Shown here piece by piece: positions 1 through 5,338 of a stretch of 15,838 nucleotides of DNA (position 1 is its first letter; the number at the start of each line of letters is the position of its first letter). The position numbers were made by a program, and so were the translations under genes. The notes beneath the pieces are model-generated. The model was not told the DNA's origin, did no database searches, and saw only the letters and a program-made list of their open reading frames with translations. The stretch is from Faecalicatena sp. (GTDB taxonomy: Bacteria > Bacillota > Clostridia > Lachnospirales > Lachnospiraceae). The stretch is taken from assembly GCA_009774255.1 (NCBI GenBank), contig VSNK01000120.1, positions 1-15,838 on the forward strand, read 5' to 3'.

Positions 1-53
1 TGCTGTCTGTGCATAGCTTTATCGTGCAGGAGAGCACTTATGATGGGGTGGTA

Positions 54-103
54 GCCTCCCGAGCTTACATAAAACCGGTCTTTCCGGTGTTAAGAAGGGA
101 GGT
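54..103 (+). promoter_or_regulatory. Toxin mRNA 5' UTR with cis anti-Shine-Dalgarno
   Basis: The sequence GCCTCCC at 54-60 is complementary to the toxin ribosome site GGGAGGT at 97-103 (six Watson-Crick pairs and one G-U). Between them sits a small hairpin, ACCGG/CCGGT, around 74-88. Folded this way, the mRNA would hide the ribosome site of the toxin at 111. Hidden ribosome sites are known in type I toxin mRNAs, and the second toxin locus here has the same arrangement. The toxin promoter is not clear: a TATGAT lies at 39-44 but has no good -35, and the real promoter may lie at or beyond the left edge of the window. Confidence 0.6.
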
Positions 104-110
104 GCGGAGC

Positions 111-227
111 ATGACAGCCTATGAGATTATCTCGATTTTTATTGGCATATTAGCCTTGATGACATCTTTTGGGACTTTGATTGTTGCGTTTCTTGCCTTT
201 CTCGATAAGAGGAACAAGAAGAAATAA
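111..227 (+). CDS. Small holin-like type I toxin (38 aa)
   Basis: This is a 38-residue peptide that starts with MTAYE, continues as one hydrophobic segment (about residues 5-30), and ends in a basic tail (DKRNKKK). That is the pattern of the putative holin-like toxins (Hol_Tox type): very short single-span membrane peptides that damage the membrane when overproduced. The ATG at 111 is chosen because GGGAGG lies 8 nt upstream; a longer in-frame ORF from position 9 has no ribosome site and would disturb the signature. A terminator follows at 262-280, and an antisense transcript runs into the 3' end from the other strand. A second, related toxin gene lies at 5103-5198. Family assignment is by pattern only, but the RNA architecture around it supports it strongly. 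Confidence 0.78.
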   Translation: MTAYEIISIFIGILALMTSFGTLIVAFLAFLDKRNKKK

Positions 228-321
228 AAATGCCTATCCTGTCTGCAAACGGGATAGGCGGTGTCCATAAGGACATTTTTACCAAACTCGGAGGCATCCA
301 CTTTGGAGTAGGTGCTTTCCT
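226..321 (-). ncRNA. Predicted antisense antitoxin RNA for the toxin at 111-227
   Basis: A sigma-A-type promoter at 328-356 would start transcription near 321 on -, towards the toxin. The RNA would end at hairpin GCCTATCC/GGATAGGC (232-239/252-259), which on - is followed by ATTTTT. This gives an RNA of about 95 nt fully complementary to the toxin mRNA 3' region. Near its 5' part it carries GTGGATGCCTCC (301 down to 290), whose GCCTCC can pair with the toxin ribosome site. The stretch CAAAGTGG...GC-TCC...TTGGTAAAAA is shared with the antisense RNA at 5013-5106. No protein is encoded. The call is inferred from architecture and from agreement between the two loci. Confidence 0.65.
262..280 (+). 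terminator. Terminator of the toxin mRNA
   Basis: TGTCC (262-266), loop ATAA, GGACA (271-275), then TTTTT (276-280). It is a short Rho-independent terminator on + about 35 nt past the toxin stop. The mRNA would therefore overlap the antisense RNA by about 55 nt. Confidence 0.6.
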
Positions 322-327
322 TCTTCT

Positions 328-356
328 AATATATCATTTAAGCTTCTAAAAATCAA
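328..356 (-). promoter_or_regulatory. Promoter of the antisense antitoxin RNA
   Basis: On -, TTGATT (356-351), a 17-nt spacer, then TATATT (333-328). It is a good sigma-A-type promoter pointing into the 3' end of the toxin transcript. No ORF lies downstream that it could otherwise serve. Confidence 0.7.
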
Positions 357-379
357 TAACTTTTTTCTTCGTCTGCTTT

Positions 380-1027
380 TCAAGATATTCTTGAGCCGCC
401 TTCTTTTCCAAAAAGAAATGGTTCGGAAAAGCTGTGATTGAAAAAGACAATCAAAGGCCCCATAAAAAATGCGGTGATCAGCGTACCGACACCGGGAAGG
501 AGGCCGGATAAGGTCCCGATAATGACACAGAGCAGGTCACAGCCGATACGTACAAATTTGAACGGAAGCTTGCGCTTCTCAGAAATCACAATCGGAATCG
601 CGTCATATACGGAGACTCCCAGGTTGGAAGTCATATAAAGCGAAGACGCAAAACACATCACCAGAACCCCGATGCCGAGGAACACGATCCGCACGGGCAG
701 TCCGGGTTCCGCGTAAAAATGATTGATCACCATACAGGAAAAATCAACCACATATCCTGTTAGGAACATATTTACCAGTGTGGCAGCTCCCATGCAGCTT
801 CTGGCAATCACCAGATCGATCAGCAGCAAGATCCCGCTCAGCACCGTATAGTAGGTCCCATACGCAGTCTTGTTCTCAAAAAAACGGCCCCAGATGCCCT
901 GAGCAAAGCACTGAAACGGATCTACGCCGAACTGTGAGCATTTAAAAAAACCTACAGCTATAGCGCATAGGATCACACCGACAGTTGTCATAAAAATACG
1001 TTTTTTAAAATTTCCAGCATGGTTCAT
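380..1027 (-). CDS. YczE/YitT-like integral membrane protein
   Basis: This 215-aa protein is made largely of hydrophobic segments (about five or six spans) with short loops. The pattern fits the YczE/YyaS family (COG2364-like): FGVDPFQCFAQG near residues 33-44, and the half-repeat SNLGVSVYDAIPIVIS near 133-148. These show the internal duplication typical of the family, with the G-V-(D/S)-(P/V) turn occurring twice. Its function is not established; such proteins are usually annotated as hypothetical membrane proteins, sometimes linked to transport. The start ATG at 1027 is preceded by AGGGAG at a good distance. It stands alone on -, with the long palindromes upstream and the antitoxin promoter just past its end. 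Confidence 0.8.
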   Translation of the reverse strand: MNHAGNFKKRIFMTTVGVILCAIAVGFFKCSQFGVDPFQCFAQGIWGRFFENKTAYGTYYTVLSGILLLIDLVIARSCMGAATLVNMFLTGYVVDFSCMVINHFYAEPGLPVRIVFLGIGVLVMCFASSLYMTSNLGVSVYDAIPIVISEKRKLPFKFVRIGCDLLCVIIGTLSGLLPGVGTLITAFFMGPLIVFFNHSFSEPFLFGKEGGSRIS

Positions 1028-1097
1028 TTCTCTTTCTCCCTCATCCCCAGATTCTCTTCCATATTGCCCAGACCGTCTTTTATGTACGTCCCCCCCG

Positions 1098-1264
1098 ACT
1101 AGTATAACCCAATTTAAATAACCTTACGTTTCACTGGTCTGCTTTTTCGAGAGTACATGTGTAAAAGCCTCAGCGTAGCCCGCTACGCCTGCGTTTTTAC
1201 ACATGCACTCTCGAAAAAGCATCCTCAGTGAAACAGAAAGGTATTTAAATCGGTTTATACTAGT
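1098..1264. repeat. Long imperfect palindrome A (167 bp)
   Basis: The left arm starts ACTAGTATAACC at 1098 and the right arm ends GGTTTATACTAGT at 1264. The arms match over almost their whole length (including TTTCACTG, GCTTTTTCGAGAGT and CATGTGTAAAA with their complements), with scattered mismatches and single-base indels. The centre is GCGTAGC-CC-GCTACGC. It would form one very long hairpin as DNA or RNA. It lies between divergent genes, so it is a terminator for neither. It touches palindrome B, sharing CTAGT. It is probably a non-coding mobile or extragenic element; its origin is unknown. Confidence 0.75.
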
Positions 1265-1423
1265 ACAGCTTTGCATTAATTCTTGAGTAATAAGCACTCG
1301 CTATCCGCGCCATCTGCACGTCTCTTAACCTAGACGTAGCCCGCTACGCCGTCGGCTAAGAGACGCACAGCTGACACGAATATCGAGTACTATTACTTCA
1401 AGATTAATGCAAAGCTGTACTAG
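1260..1423. repeat. Long imperfect palindrome B (164 bp)
   Basis: The left end CTAGTACAGCTTTGCATTAA (1260-1279) is matched by the right end TTAATGCAAAGCTGTACTAG (1404-1423) as a 20-bp perfect inverted repeat. Further in, the arms match less well until GTCTCTTA/TAAGAGAC and the centre CGTAGC-CC-GCTACG (1335-1348). The centre is the same as in palindrome A while the arms differ, so the two are related in design but are not simple copies. Confidence 0.75.
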
Positions 1424-1657
1424 ACAATCAGCATGGCGACCGGCCGGGAGTTGATATGTAATACGATTATACCATTTTCAGTTTTTGGGGACAAGCTGAA
1501 ACTTTCTTTTTTATCAGAAATCAAAAAAAAGAATTCCAAATGAAATTTTTCCGCCGTTTTCAGGATATATATAGTAGAGTGTATACAACGTGTGCGTCCG
1601 ACGCGCACTCACAGCGAATCGCGGCTGCGGCTGCAGCCCATACAAGGAGAGCCTGAT
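1424..1657. other. Leader region of the sigma factor gene
   Basis: This is mostly AT-rich non-coding DNA. A weak hairpin (TCAGTTT/AAGCTGA) lies near 1478-1500, and a hairpin GTGCG/CGCAC near 1591-1607. A TATAGT around 1570 has no convincing -35. I found no clear ECF-type promoter here, unlike in front of the second sigma gene. Confidence 0.4.
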
Positions 1658-2140
1658 ATGTTATCCCAGGAAGATTTTATCGAAACAGCAGAAAAATATA
1701 TGGACACCATTTTCCGCGTCGCCTTCCATTATCTGAAAAGCCAGACAGAAGCCGACGACATCACGCAGGAAGTACTTCTGAAACTGTATCATACGGAAAA
1801 AGTCTTTGAAAGTGAGGCGCACATCCGGAACTGGCTGATCCGTGTCACAGTCAACTGCTGTAAAAAAGCATTTTTGTCTCCCTGGCAAAAGCATGAGCCG
1901 CTGGAAAACTATGTGGACAAGCTGCCCTTTCTGACACCCGAGCACAGCGATCTGTTCTATATGACAATGGAACTGCCCCGCAAATACCGGCTCGCGATCT
2001 ATCTTTATTATTATGAGGACTACAGTACGGAGGAAATCGCCGGAATCCTGCATATTCCGAAGGCAACCGTAGCCACTCATCTGCATCGTGGCAGGGAATT
2101 GCTCAAAAGAAAACTGACGGAGGAAAATAACCATGTTTGA
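1658..2140 (+). CDS. ECF-type RNA polymerase sigma factor
   Basis: This 160-aa protein has the two-domain layout of ECF sigma factors. Region 2 covers about residues 10-75 (IFRVAFHYL, then the signature ADDITQEVLLKLY, then IRNWLIRVTVNCC). Region 4 covers about 105-155 (LPRKYRLAIYLYYYEDYSTEEIAGIL followed by the helix-turn-helix recognition part PKATVATHLHRGRELLKRKL). It directs RNA polymerase to a small regulon when released from its anti-sigma factor. The start at 1658 is chosen for AAGGAGAG 7-8 nt upstream; the in-frame ORF is open further upstream but has no ribosome site. Its last 8 nt overlap the start of the membrane protein gene at 2133, the usual translationally coupled sigma/anti-sigma arrangement. 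Confidence 0.9.
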   Translation: MLSQEDFIETAEKYMDTIFRVAFHYLKSQTEADDITQEVLLKLYHTEKVFESEAHIRNWLIRVTVNCCKKAFLSPWQKHEPLENYVDKLPFLTPEHSDLFYMTMELPRKYRLAIYLYYYEDYSTEEIAGILHIPKATVATHLHRGRELLKRKLTEENNHV

Positions 2141-3185
2141 CAAAAAATTATATGTAGAAGCCTGTTCCACCCTTCATGCTTCCGAAGATACTCTGGCCGA
2201 GGTCCTGCGGATCACAGAACAGCGTCCCCGGAAAGCAAGGAGCTCTGCAAAAATAAATTGCCGTTTTGCCAGGTTCCCAAGGCTGGTCCCGCGTCCTGCC
2301 GTCCTGCTGTCCGTCGTTCTGGTGCTGGCGCTCTCCACCGCCGCTCTGGCCGCGGGAAGCCGATTCCTGTACTCCGGCCGGGTGCATGATGCCTCCCTGA
2401 GGGATGTTGAAAAAATGGGATTTCATTATCCGGAACAGCTTGGGGAATACCGCCTTTTAAAAAACTCGCCCGCCCGCATTCACGTGGCTCCCCCGGAAAC
2501 CAACCCGCTGATTGCCTGGATGAATCCCGATTATATCTGGATGAGCCTGGAGTATGCAAATGAAATGTCCCAATCTCTTACTGTCTGTTTTGGAAAAACC
2601 GATGATCCGCTTTGGGCGTATTGTTTCGACTATGATGATGAGACCGGGATATGGCTTGGCGTTAATCATTCGGAGGAGCTCGCCCGATCCTCCGCGGACG
2701 GCAGCAGCTCGTATATTGAAAATATAACGGAATATGAATATGAGGGCCGGATCATTTATCTGGCGGACCGCGTCACAGAAGCTTCCTCTGAAAAGGATGC
2801 CTCCGCAGGAGAGAGAATTGACGCCCCCACAGGGGAGAGAAATAATGCCCCCGCAGGAGAGAGAAATAATGCTTCCGCAGGGGAGAGAAATGATGCCCCC
2901 ACAGGGGAGAGAAATAATGCCCCCGCAGGAGAGAGAAATAATGCTTCCGCAGGAGAGAGAGATAATGCTTCCGCAGGGGACGCTGATATGAGGAATCCCG
3001 CTCCAGATCGGAGAATAACGACAGAAGCCCATTGGACAGATCCTGAGATCGGACTTTCCTTCTCCATCTCTTCCACAATAGATTGGGAATGGGAAAAAAA
3101 TGGGGATTCAGCTGGCGGCGAGCGGAGCACGACGCAGGAAGAGATGCTGAAATATGCAAAGGCTGTCATTGACGGCAGCTTCTAA
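2133..3185 (+). CDS. Membrane-anchored anti-sigma factor-like protein with expanded repeat
   Basis: This is a 350-aa protein coded directly after, and overlapping, the ECF sigma gene, with GGAGG before its ATG. Residues 1-55 are cytoplasmic and basic, 56-75 form one membrane span (AVLLSVVLVLALSTAALAAG), and the rest would be extracytoplasmic. The C-terminal part (YEGRIIYLADRV ... TEAHWTDPEIGLSFSISST ... EEMLKYAKAVIDG) resembles sensor domains found in clostridial anti-sigma partners of this size (DUF4367-like; hedged). Between YLADRV and TEAHW sits an 8-residue repeat, (A/S/P)-rich AGERNN, about seven times over (residues 223-283), which looks like an expansion inside a loop. No zinc-binding HxxxCxxC is visible, so binding to the sigma factor must use another N-terminal fold. 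The role is inferred mainly from operon position and topology. Confidence 0.75.
   Translation: MFDKKLYVEACSTLHASEDTLAEVLRITEQRPRKARSSAKINCRFARFPRLVPRPAVLLSVVLVLALSTAALAAGSRFLYSGRVHDASLRDVEKMGFHYPEQLGEYRLLKNSPARIHVAPPETNPLIAWMNPDYIWMSLEYANEMSQSLTVCFGKTDDPLWAYCFDYDDETGIWLGVNHSEELARSSADGSSSYIENITEYEYEGRIIYLADRVTEASSEKDASAGERIDAPTGERNNAPAGERNNASAGERNDAPTGERNNAPAGERNNASAGERDNASAGDADMRNPAPDRRITTEAHWTDPEIGLSFSISSTIDWEWEKNGDSAGGERSTTQEEMLKYAKAVIDGSF
2799..2981 (+). repeat. 24-bp in-frame minisatellite
   Basis: Seven full 24-bp units (2799-2966) plus a partial eighth, each encoding an 8-residue unit such as APAGERNN. Units 2-4 (2823-2894) and 5-7 (2895-2966) are a 72-bp tandem duplication differing at only three positions, so the array grew in at least two steps. 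The unit is a multiple of 3, so copy number can change without shifting frame. All six frames stay largely open over the array, which gives several false ORFs. Confidence 0.92.
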
Positions 3186-3237
3186 AAAAATACGCTTCCC
3201 CTGGAATGTTTTGTTTAACAGAAAATTCCGAAAAAAT

Positions 3238-3315
3238 TTCCCAATTTCAAGGCAGCCGGTGAAGTAGTTCCCGATTTCAAGACAGCCGAGGAAGTAGTTC
3301 CCTCTTTGAAGCTGG
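3238..3315. repeat. 30-bp tandem direct repeats
   Basis: Unit 1 (3238-3267) and unit 2 (3268-3297) both read TTCCC-R-ATTTCAAGRCAGCC-G-R-KGAAGTAG, and a shorter diverged third unit follows at 3298-3315. They lie between convergent genes. With no spacers between units this is not a CRISPR array. The last unit forms part of the terminator hairpin. Confidence 0.75.
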
Positions 3316-3324
3316 AACTATTTT
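3295..3324 (+). terminator. Terminator of the sigma/anti-sigma operon
   Basis: TAGTTCC (3295-3301), a 12-nt loop, GGAACTA (3314-3320), then TTTT. It lies about 110 nt after the anti-sigma stop, just before the end of the convergent DUF362 gene, and may serve both directions weakly. Confidence 0.5.
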
Positions 3325-3340
3325 CCCGGCCGCATCCGTT

Positions 3341-4480
3341 TTATTTTACCGAAATAATCTCATATTCCTTCGACCCCAGCCCGATCTTCTCCGCATGGGC
3401 CAGACAGGTCTTATACTCTGAATTCGGGGTCGTATTTTCAAAGTGGTCGTGATGGTCATGGAAATGGCTGTCTGCCATCTGCTCTGTCAGCTGGGTATTC
3501 GGCAGGGGCGTCTGCCTCAGACAGGCATCCACGCAGGCCTGATCCAGAGCCAGCGGATCCAGAGAGGCGAACATCCCCACATCCGGAAGAATCGGCGCGT
3601 CATTTCCGGAATGGCAGTCACAGTTCGGAGATACATCGCATACGATGGATATGTGGAAGCATTCTCTGCCTGTGACAACCGCTTTCGTATACTCCGCCAT
3701 ACGGCAGTTCAGCTCTTTGACCGCCGCGTCCTGCCCGAAATGAATGGCGTCAAAATTGCAGCCTCCGATGCAGCGCCCGCATCCCACACAATTTTCTTCA
3801 TTCAGCGTCATAACCTTTCTTTCCTCATCAAATGCCAGCCCGTTATTCGCGCATTCCCGCATACAGCGCTTACAGCCGCGGCAGCTTTCCGCATCGATGA
3901 CCGGCTTGCCGTTGTGGTGCTGGTCCTTCTTTCCCGCCCTGGAACCGCAGCCCATACCGATATTTTTGATGGTTCCTCCGAAGCCTGTCATCTCGTGCCC
4001 CTTGAAATGGGTCAGGGAAATAAACACATCCGCGTCCATGATCGCATGCCCGATCTTTGCCTCTTTGATATATTCGCCGCCCTCCACCGGTACGGCGACG
4101 TCATCCGTGCCCTTGAGCCCGTCGCCGATGATGACCGGACATCCCACGGTCAGTGGTGTAAAACCATTTTCCCAAGCACAGTACAAATGCTCAATGGCAT
4201 TCTTCCTGCTGCCGGGATAGAGGGTATTGCAGTCTGTCAGGAAAGGCTTGCCGCCGCATTCCTTCACCAGATCTGCCACGGCTTTCGCGTAATTGGGCCT
4301 GAGATAGCTCATATTACCCAGCTCGCCGAAATGCATCTTGATCGCCACAAATTTTCCGTCCAGATCCAGCTTGTCCATCCCGGCCGCTTTCAGAAGGCGG
4401 CGCAGCTTATCCGCGGGCCCCTCGTCCATTCCACACCGGAAATCCGTAAAATATACTTTTGATTTTTTCATATCACTCAT
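3341..4480 (-). CDS. DUF362-domain protein with two [4Fe-4S] ferredoxin motifs
   Basis: This 379-aa protein matches the DUF362 family (COG2768-like 'uncharacterized Fe-S center protein'). The N-terminal part has KMHFGELGNMSYLRP (about 49-62) and ISLTHFKGHEMTGFGG (154-169). Two ferredoxin motifs follow: Cys 200, 203, 206, 210 and Cys 231, 234, 237, 241, enough for two [4Fe-4S] clusters. Near the C terminus is a His-rich patch (His 339, 341, 343, 344, 346). It is presumably a cytoplasmic electron-transfer or redox protein; the actual reaction is unknown. The start at 4480 follows AAGGAGG. It lies 77 nt after the glyoxalase-fold gene on the same strand, so they may be co-transcribed. It ends facing the sigma operon. 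Confidence 0.88.
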   Translation of the reverse strand: MSDMKKSKVYFTDFRCGMDEGPADKLRRLLKAAGMDKLDLDGKFVAIKMHFGELGNMSYLRPNYAKAVADLVKECGGKPFLTDCNTLYPGSRKNAIEHLYCAWENGFTPLTVGCPVIIGDGLKGTDDVAVPVEGGEYIKEAKIGHAIMDADVFISLTHFKGHEMTGFGGTIKNIGMGCGSRAGKKDQHHNGKPVIDAESCRGCKRCMRECANNGLAFDEERKVMTLNEENCVGCGRCIGGCNFDAIHFGQDAAVKELNCRMAEYTKAVVTGRECFHISIVCDVSPNCDCHSGNDAPILPDVGMFASLDPLALDQACVDACLRQTPLPNTQLTEQMADSHFHDHHDHFENTTPNSEYKTCLAHAEKIGLGSKEYEIISVK

Positions 4481-4557
4481 GATTTTCCTCCTTCATCCGA
4501 CAGACAGACATGCATGTCCGCCCGTCCCGCTGCTTTGCGGGCATAAATCCCTTCCTT

Positions 4558-4938
4558 TTACAAAAACTTTCCGAATTCGATCTTCTCTTCATTGGGTCCT
4601 TTGATCGTAAAAAACTTCACGCCGTTATCCCAGAATGGCAAAAAATGAATCTCGTCCTGAAGGTTGTTGAGTCCCATATCGCAGATTTCCTGATAGGTCT
4701 GCTCAATGTCCTTCACGTCAATCGCCACATGGTCGACCGAGCCGACCTTCATCGCCACATCTTCCGATTCGTATACCTCCATGATCAGATTGCCCATCCT
4801 GAAAAACTTCACCTGATTGCCGTCATTGACCGTCTCATAGGCAATTTCAAATCCAATCTTCTCATAAAACTGCTTCGAAGCCTCCATGTCCTTCGTCGGA
4901 ATCCCGATATGCTGTATCCCTGTTGCATAATCTTTCAT
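4558..4938 (-). CDS. VOC (glyoxalase I fold) family protein
   Basis: This 126-aa protein is a typical length for a single-chain glyoxalase/bleomycin-resistance fold. It has two beta-alpha-beta-beta-beta halves, starting at IQHIGIPTKDMEASKQFY and VDHVAIDVKDIEQTY. Likely metal ligands sit in the usual places: His10, Glu54, His70 and Glu121 (in KIEFGKFL). This suggests a metal-dependent lyase or isomerase acting on a small molecule; the substrate cannot be told. The start ATG at 4938 is chosen because AAGGAG lies about 10 nt upstream and the fold starts right after it; a longer reading from 5022 would add 28 unrelated residues and run into the antitoxin promoter. It is probably the first gene of a two-gene unit with the DUF362 protein. 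Confidence 0.85.
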   Translation of the reverse strand: MKDYATGIQHIGIPTKDMEASKQFYEKIGFEIAYETVNDGNQVKFFRMGNLIMEVYESEDVAMKVGSVDHVAIDVKDIEQTYQEICDMGLNNLQDEIHFLPFWDNGVKFFTIKGPNEEKIEFGKFL

Positions 4939-4977
4939 ATGTACGTTCTCCTTTTTGTATTCCGCAGAATTTGACTC

Positions 4978-5006
4978 TTGAATCCTGCTGCCAGATGTGC
5001 TATAGT
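4978..5006 (+). promoter_or_regulatory. Promoter of the second antisense antitoxin RNA
   Basis: TTGAAT (4978-4983), a 17-nt spacer, TATAGT (5001-5006), on +. It points at the 3' end of the second toxin gene. It lies in the leader of the VOC gene on the other strand, so the two divergent transcripts start close together. Confidence 0.72.
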
Positions 5007-5012
5007 AAATAC

Positions 5013-5106
5013 GAGGAAACAACCGCCCACAAAGTGGTTAGCTTCCCGATTATTGGTAAAAAATAAACCTGCCTCGGTCTGCCAAGTACAAGGTAGGTTT
5101 ATTTAT
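5013..5106 (+). ncRNA. Predicted antisense antitoxin RNA for the toxin at 5103-5198
   Basis: The RNA would run from about 5013 to the hairpin at 5061-5104. Its 5' part holds a small hairpin (CCAC-AAA-GTGG) and then GTGGTTAGCTTCCC (5034-5047), whose CTTCCC can pair with the toxin ribosome site. The block CAAAGTGG..GC-TCC..GA-T-TTGGTAAAAA is shared with the antisense RNA at 226-321. The RNA overlaps the toxin mRNA only at the shared terminator, so control by the anti-ribosome-site motif in trans is plausible. No ORF is present. Confidence 0.65.
5061..5104. terminator. Bidirectional terminator shared by toxin mRNA and antitoxin RNA
   Basis: AAATAAACCTGCCT (5061-5074) pairs with AGGTAGGTTTATTT (5091-5104), 14 bp with one G-U. 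On - it is followed by TTTTTTACC, a good U-tract ending the toxin mRNA. On + it is followed by ATTTG, a weaker tract ending the antisense RNA. Confidence 0.75.
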
Positions 5107-5198
5107 TTGCGCTTGTTGTTCCTATTTATGTAGGCAAGCAGTGAGAGCAGAAATGAGCCGCCAAGAAATAACAGGCTTAAAACCTCATATATATCCAT
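5103..5198 (-). CDS. Small holin-like type I toxin (31 aa)
   Basis: This ORF is too short for usual gene calling. It encodes 31 residues: MDIYEVLSLLF, then a continuous hydrophobic stretch, then the basic end NRNNKRK. The start motif (M-x-x-Y-E-x-x-S), the single span and the basic tail match the toxin at 111-227. A strong ribosome site, GGGGAGGTGG, lies 6-9 nt before the ATG at 5198. A near-consensus promoter lies at 5268-5296, an occluding anti-ribosome-site sequence lies in its leader, and a convergent antisense RNA faces it. All parts of a type I toxin-antitoxin locus are thus visible. Toxicity is inferred, not shown. Confidence 0.75.
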   Translation of the reverse strand: MDIYEVLSLLFLGGSFLLSLLAYINRNNKRK

Positions 5199-5203
5199 TC
5201 GCA

Positions 5204-5234
5204 CCACCTCCCCTCTTTTCAAATACAGGGAGGC
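5204..5234 (-). promoter_or_regulatory. Second toxin mRNA leader with cis anti-Shine-Dalgarno
   Basis: On -, the leader carries GGTGGTAAGCCTCCC (5242 down to 5228). Its GCCTCCC pairs with the ribosome site GGGAGGT (5212 down to 5206). The wording is almost the same as GGTGGTAGCCTCCC at 47-60 of the first locus. Confidence 0.65.
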
Positions 5235-5267
5235 TTACCACCTTGTAACACGGTTGTTTCATGTCAC

Positions 5268-5296
5268 ATCATAGCATACGAACCTGTAGCTTTCAA
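5268..5296 (-). promoter_or_regulatory. Promoter of the second toxin mRNA
   Basis: On -, TTGAAA (5296-5291), a 17-nt spacer, TATGAT (5273-5268): close to the sigma-A consensus. Transcription would start near 5261, giving a leader of about 63 nt. Confidence 0.78.
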
Positions 5297-5338
5297 TAAG
5301 AATCCAACAATTTTCCCCAATTTGTTTAAAAAAGGTTA

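Noticed and set aside
9..110. Upstream extension of the first toxin ORF to 72 aa
   Set aside because: No ribosome site before it, and the peptide signature and GGGAGG support the start at 111.
1098..1423. Long palindromes as transcription terminators or phage attachment sites
   Set aside because: They lie upstream of both neighbouring genes, have no U-tract at the stem ends, and no integrase is near.
2756..3169. Several antisense ORFs over the repeat of the anti-sigma gene
   Set aside because: They are open only because the 24-bp unit lacks stops in every frame; no ribosome sites and repetitive product.
2799..3315. CRISPR array
   Set aside because: The 24-bp units are coding and contiguous, and the 30-bp units have no spacers; no cas genes nearby.
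3443..4462. 339-aa ORF on + opposite the DUF362 gene
   Set aside because: It is a shadow of a gene with clear family motifs on the other strand.
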